Shown: positions 40,729-42,704 of the stretch, in pieces
How the letters are laid out: every line of letters starts with the position of its first letter
How positions within the stretch are numbered: the stretch's first letter is position 1
DNA from: Deinococcota bacterium
Lineage (GTDB): Bacteria > Deinococcota > Deinococci > Deinococcales > Trueperaceae
DNA length: 42,704 bases
Direction: 5' to 3'
Assembly: GCA_963170125.1 (NCBI GenBank)
Contig: CAUJFI010000078.1
Coordinates: 1-42,704, forward strand
Notes under the pieces: generated by a model
The model's input: only the letters and a program-made list of their open reading frames with translations
Databases searched by the model: none
What the model was told of the DNA's origin: nothing
Position numbers and translations under genes: made by a program

Positions 40729-42635
40729 AGTTCGGCTCGTTCCAGTCCCCTAGGGCCGTGCTGAAGCTGGTCATCGACCTCGGCCTGTTCCTCATAGCTA
40801 CACCCTTGGCCTTCGCCATCAGGTACGACGGTGACTTGGGACAAGGTCACCCTCTCCTCCTTGCGCTGGTCACCTTGGTGCCGGTCAAGGCCGCCCTTGA
40901 CTATCTGCTCGGCCTGCCGAACCTGTCGTGGCGCGGCCTGACCTTCCGCGACCTCAGTAGCCTCCTGCTCCACGCCGGCGGGGTGCTCGCGTTCGAACTG
41001 ATCATCATCGCCCTGTTCTGGCAGCAGCTCGGGGTGGGACCGTCGCTCGCGTTCCTCGACACCGGCATCACTTTCATGCTCATGGCCGGGGTCCGCGCTT
41101 TCGCACGCTATCGAAACGAGCACATGACCGCGAGCATCGTCGGTCCTGACTACCGCAAACGCGTGCTCGTCGTCGGCGCAGGCGAGGCAGGTGCCCTAGT
41201 GGTTCGAGAGCTGCACAAGCACCCCGAGACTGGCATGCTGCCGGTAGCGTTCCTCGATGACGATCCTCGCAAACGAGGCCAGCGAGTAGCCGGCGTGCCG
41301 GTCGTCGGTACGGTCGACTCCGCGGCCGAGATGATTGTCACCCACGGCATAGATCAGGTGCTCATCGCCATGCCGTCGAAGGGTGGCCGCGCCATCCGCA
41401 AGGTCATCGAGCAAGTGCGTGAGGCCCGCCCGAACCTCGTGTACAAGATCATCCCGGGCATGTACGAGGTCCTCTCCGGGCAGGTGGACGTACGCCGCAT
41501 CCGCGAGGTCGACATCGACGACCTCCTCGGCCGCGAGCCCATCAAGCTGGACACGGAGACCATCCTCGACTACCTGGGCGGCAAACGCGTGATGATTACT
41601 GGCGCGGGCGGCTCGATCGGCTCTGAGCTCGTGCGCCAGATCTGCCGCTTCAACCCTGCCGAGCTCATCCTCTTCGGGCACGGCGAGAACAGCATCTACA
41701 CGCTCGAGCGCGAGCTGGATCGCGACTGGCCGCACATTCGCTACCACGGCGTCATCGGCGCCATCCAGAACGGCGCCCGCCTCGACTACGTGTTCACCCG
41801 CTACCGCCCCGATGTCGTGTTCCACGCGGCCGCCCACAAGCACGTCCCCCTCATGGAAGAGAACCCAGAGGAGGCCGTGTTCAACAACGTCATCGGCAGC
41901 CGCAACCTCATCAACCTCGCCCTCAAGCACGGCGTGACCCACTTCGTGAACATCTCGACGGACAAGGCCGTGAACCCCACCTCCGTGATGGGCGCCAGCA
42001 AGCGCATGGTCGAGTTCCTCGTGCAAGACGCGGCCAGGCGCGCCAGCCCCGGCCAGACGTTCGTCTCGGTGCGCTTCGGAAACGTGCTAGGCAGCCGCGG
42101 CAGCGTCATCCCGATCTTCAAGTCGCAGATCGCCGCGGGCGGCCCCGTCACCATCACGCATCCGGACATGGTGCGCTACTTCATGACGATCCCGGAGGCT
42201 GCCCAGCTCGTGCTGCAGGCGTCGGGCAACGGTCGCAACGGCGAGGTGTACATCCTCGACATGGGTGAGCCCGTGCGCATCGTCGACCTGGCACGCGACC
42301 TCATCCGCCTCTCCGGCTTCGAACCGGACGTCGACATCCCCATCCGCTTCACCGGCATGCGGCCGGGCGAACGGCTCGTCGAGGAGCTCATGACGGAGAA
42401 GGAGCGCACGTCCCAGACGGCGCACGAGAAGATCTTCGTGGCCCGCACCGAACCGGTCGACCGGGAGGGGCTCACGTCGACTATCGAGGGCCTGCAGGAC
42501 GCCGCCCTGCGCTCCGACCACGCCCGGATCAGGGTCCTCTTCGAAGGCTTCCTGGAAGGGTGCCACTTCAGCCCGGTCGTTCCTGTCAAGGACAGCAGCG
42601 GCGACCTGCCGGGCGGCCAGCGCCTGCCGAGCTGA
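40725..42635 (+). CDS. Membrane-anchored nucleotide-sugar 4,6-dehydratase (CapD/PglF type)
   Basis: A 636-residue protein. Four helices lie in residues 10-125. A first nucleotide-binding fold has RVLVVGAGEAGALVVREL; the catalytic SDR half begins MITGAGGSIGSELVRQI near residue 287. It has HAAAHKHVPLMEENPEE and NISTDKAVNPTSVMGASKRM, the CapD/PglF signatures, in which the usual YxxxK Tyr is replaced by Met. It turns UDP-GlcNAc into a 4-keto-6-deoxy sugar for the upstream aminotransferase. GTG start in the transferase stop. Confidence 0.93.
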   Translation: MKFGSFQSPRAVLKLVIDLGLFLIATPLAFAIRYDGDLGQGHPLLLALVTLVPVKAALDYLLGLPNLSWRGLTFRDLSSLLLHAGGVLAFELIIIALFWQQLGVGPSLAFLDTGITFMLMAGVRAFARYRNEHMTASIVGPDYRKRVLVVGAGEAGALVVRELHKHPETGMLPVAFLDDDPRKRGQRVAGVPVVGTVDSAAEMIVTHGIDQVLIAMPSKGGRAIRKVIEQVREARPNLVYKIIPGMYEVLSGQVDVRRIREVDIDDLLGREPIKLDTETILDYLGGKRVMITGAGGSIGSELVRQICRFNPAELILFGHGENSIYTLERELDRDWPHIRYHGVIGAIQNGARLDYVFTRYRPDVVFHAAAHKHVPLMEENPEEAVFNNVIGSRNLINLALKHGVTHFVNISTDKAVNPTSVMGASKRMVEFLVQDAARRASPGQTFVSVRFGNVLGSRGSVIPIFKSQIAAGGPVTITHPDMVRYFMTIPEAAQLVLQASGNGRNGEVYILDMGEPVRIVDLARDLIRLSGFEPDVDIPIRFTGMRPGERLVEELMTEKERTSQTAHEKIFVARTEPVDREGLTSTIEGLQDAALRSDHARIRVLFEGFLEGCHFSPVVPVKDSSGDLPGGQRLPS

Positions 42636-42648
42636 CCCGGCGCCCGAC

Positions 42649-42684
42649 GGGGGGCCCGCCCGCCCCCCCGGGGGGAGGGCCCCC
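42649..42684. other. G/C homopolymer palindrome near the window end
   Basis: GGGGGCCC (42650-42657) pairs with GGGCCCCC (42677-42684), with long C and G runs between. This may be a terminator, but the base runs and position suggest a hard-to-sequence contig end. Confidence 0.4.
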
Positions 42685-42704
42685 AGACCACCCGGGACGA
42701 GCGG

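Overview
This is a high-GC (about 70% by eye) bacterial stretch that most resembles a Deinococcota genome, probably near Truepera. Three things point there. The L32 protein is of the short Deinococcus type with two CxxC pairs. The yceD-rpmF-fabHDG-acpP-fabF cluster is present. Several genes have a TANNNT -10 box only 6-8 bases before the start codon, as in the leaderless mRNAs common in that phylum. The assignment is inference. The left edge cuts an aldehyde dehydrogenase gene. The right edge is an odd G/C palindrome that looks like a contig end. I saw no rRNA, tRNA, CRISPR array or transposase.

Region 1 (1-19.9 kb) looks like a polyamine uptake and catabolism locus in pieces. On the minus strand an acetyltransferase, a flavin amine oxidase, two class III aminotransferases and an aldehyde dehydrogenase follow one another (5.8 kb down to 1). 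PotB/PotC permeases and a 4-hydroxybutyrate-type CoA-transferase run forward (8.4-11.5 kb). PotD, PotA, a C45 Ntn-hydrolase and a second acetyltransferase of the same kind run backward (19.9-15.7 kb). Together they could import putrescine or spermidine and take it through 4-aminobutanal, GABA and succinate semialdehyde. Two accessory islands interrupt the locus. The first is an AAA/DUF4143 ATPase behind three 23-bp direct repeats and a broken regulator (6.8-8.3 kb). The second is a LacI regulator and ribokinase pair with a clear operator, next to a decayed nucleotidyltransferase/HEPN toxin-antitoxin pair (11.5-14.6 kb). A 15.6-copy, 8-bp tandem repeat lies at 15.6 kb.

Region 2 (20.0-29.8 kb) holds an SDR oxidoreductase, a 425-bp gap rich in inverted repeats, and a hisA-mutM-thioesterase operon in which mutM appears to start at AUC. 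Next come a two-component system divergent from a VTC-DUF4956-CotH surface operon, and a trans-sulfuration enzyme.

Region 3 (29.8-35.4 kb) is the housekeeping yceD-rpmF and type II fatty-acid synthesis cluster (fabH, fabD, fabG, acpP, fabF), without plsX. Region 4 (35.4-42.7 kb) has the lipid II flippase murJ (reverse), a small membrane protein, and a forward surface-glycan operon: nucleotide-sugar epimerase, sugar aminotransferase, phosphoglycosyl transferase and a membrane-anchored 4,6-dehydratase.
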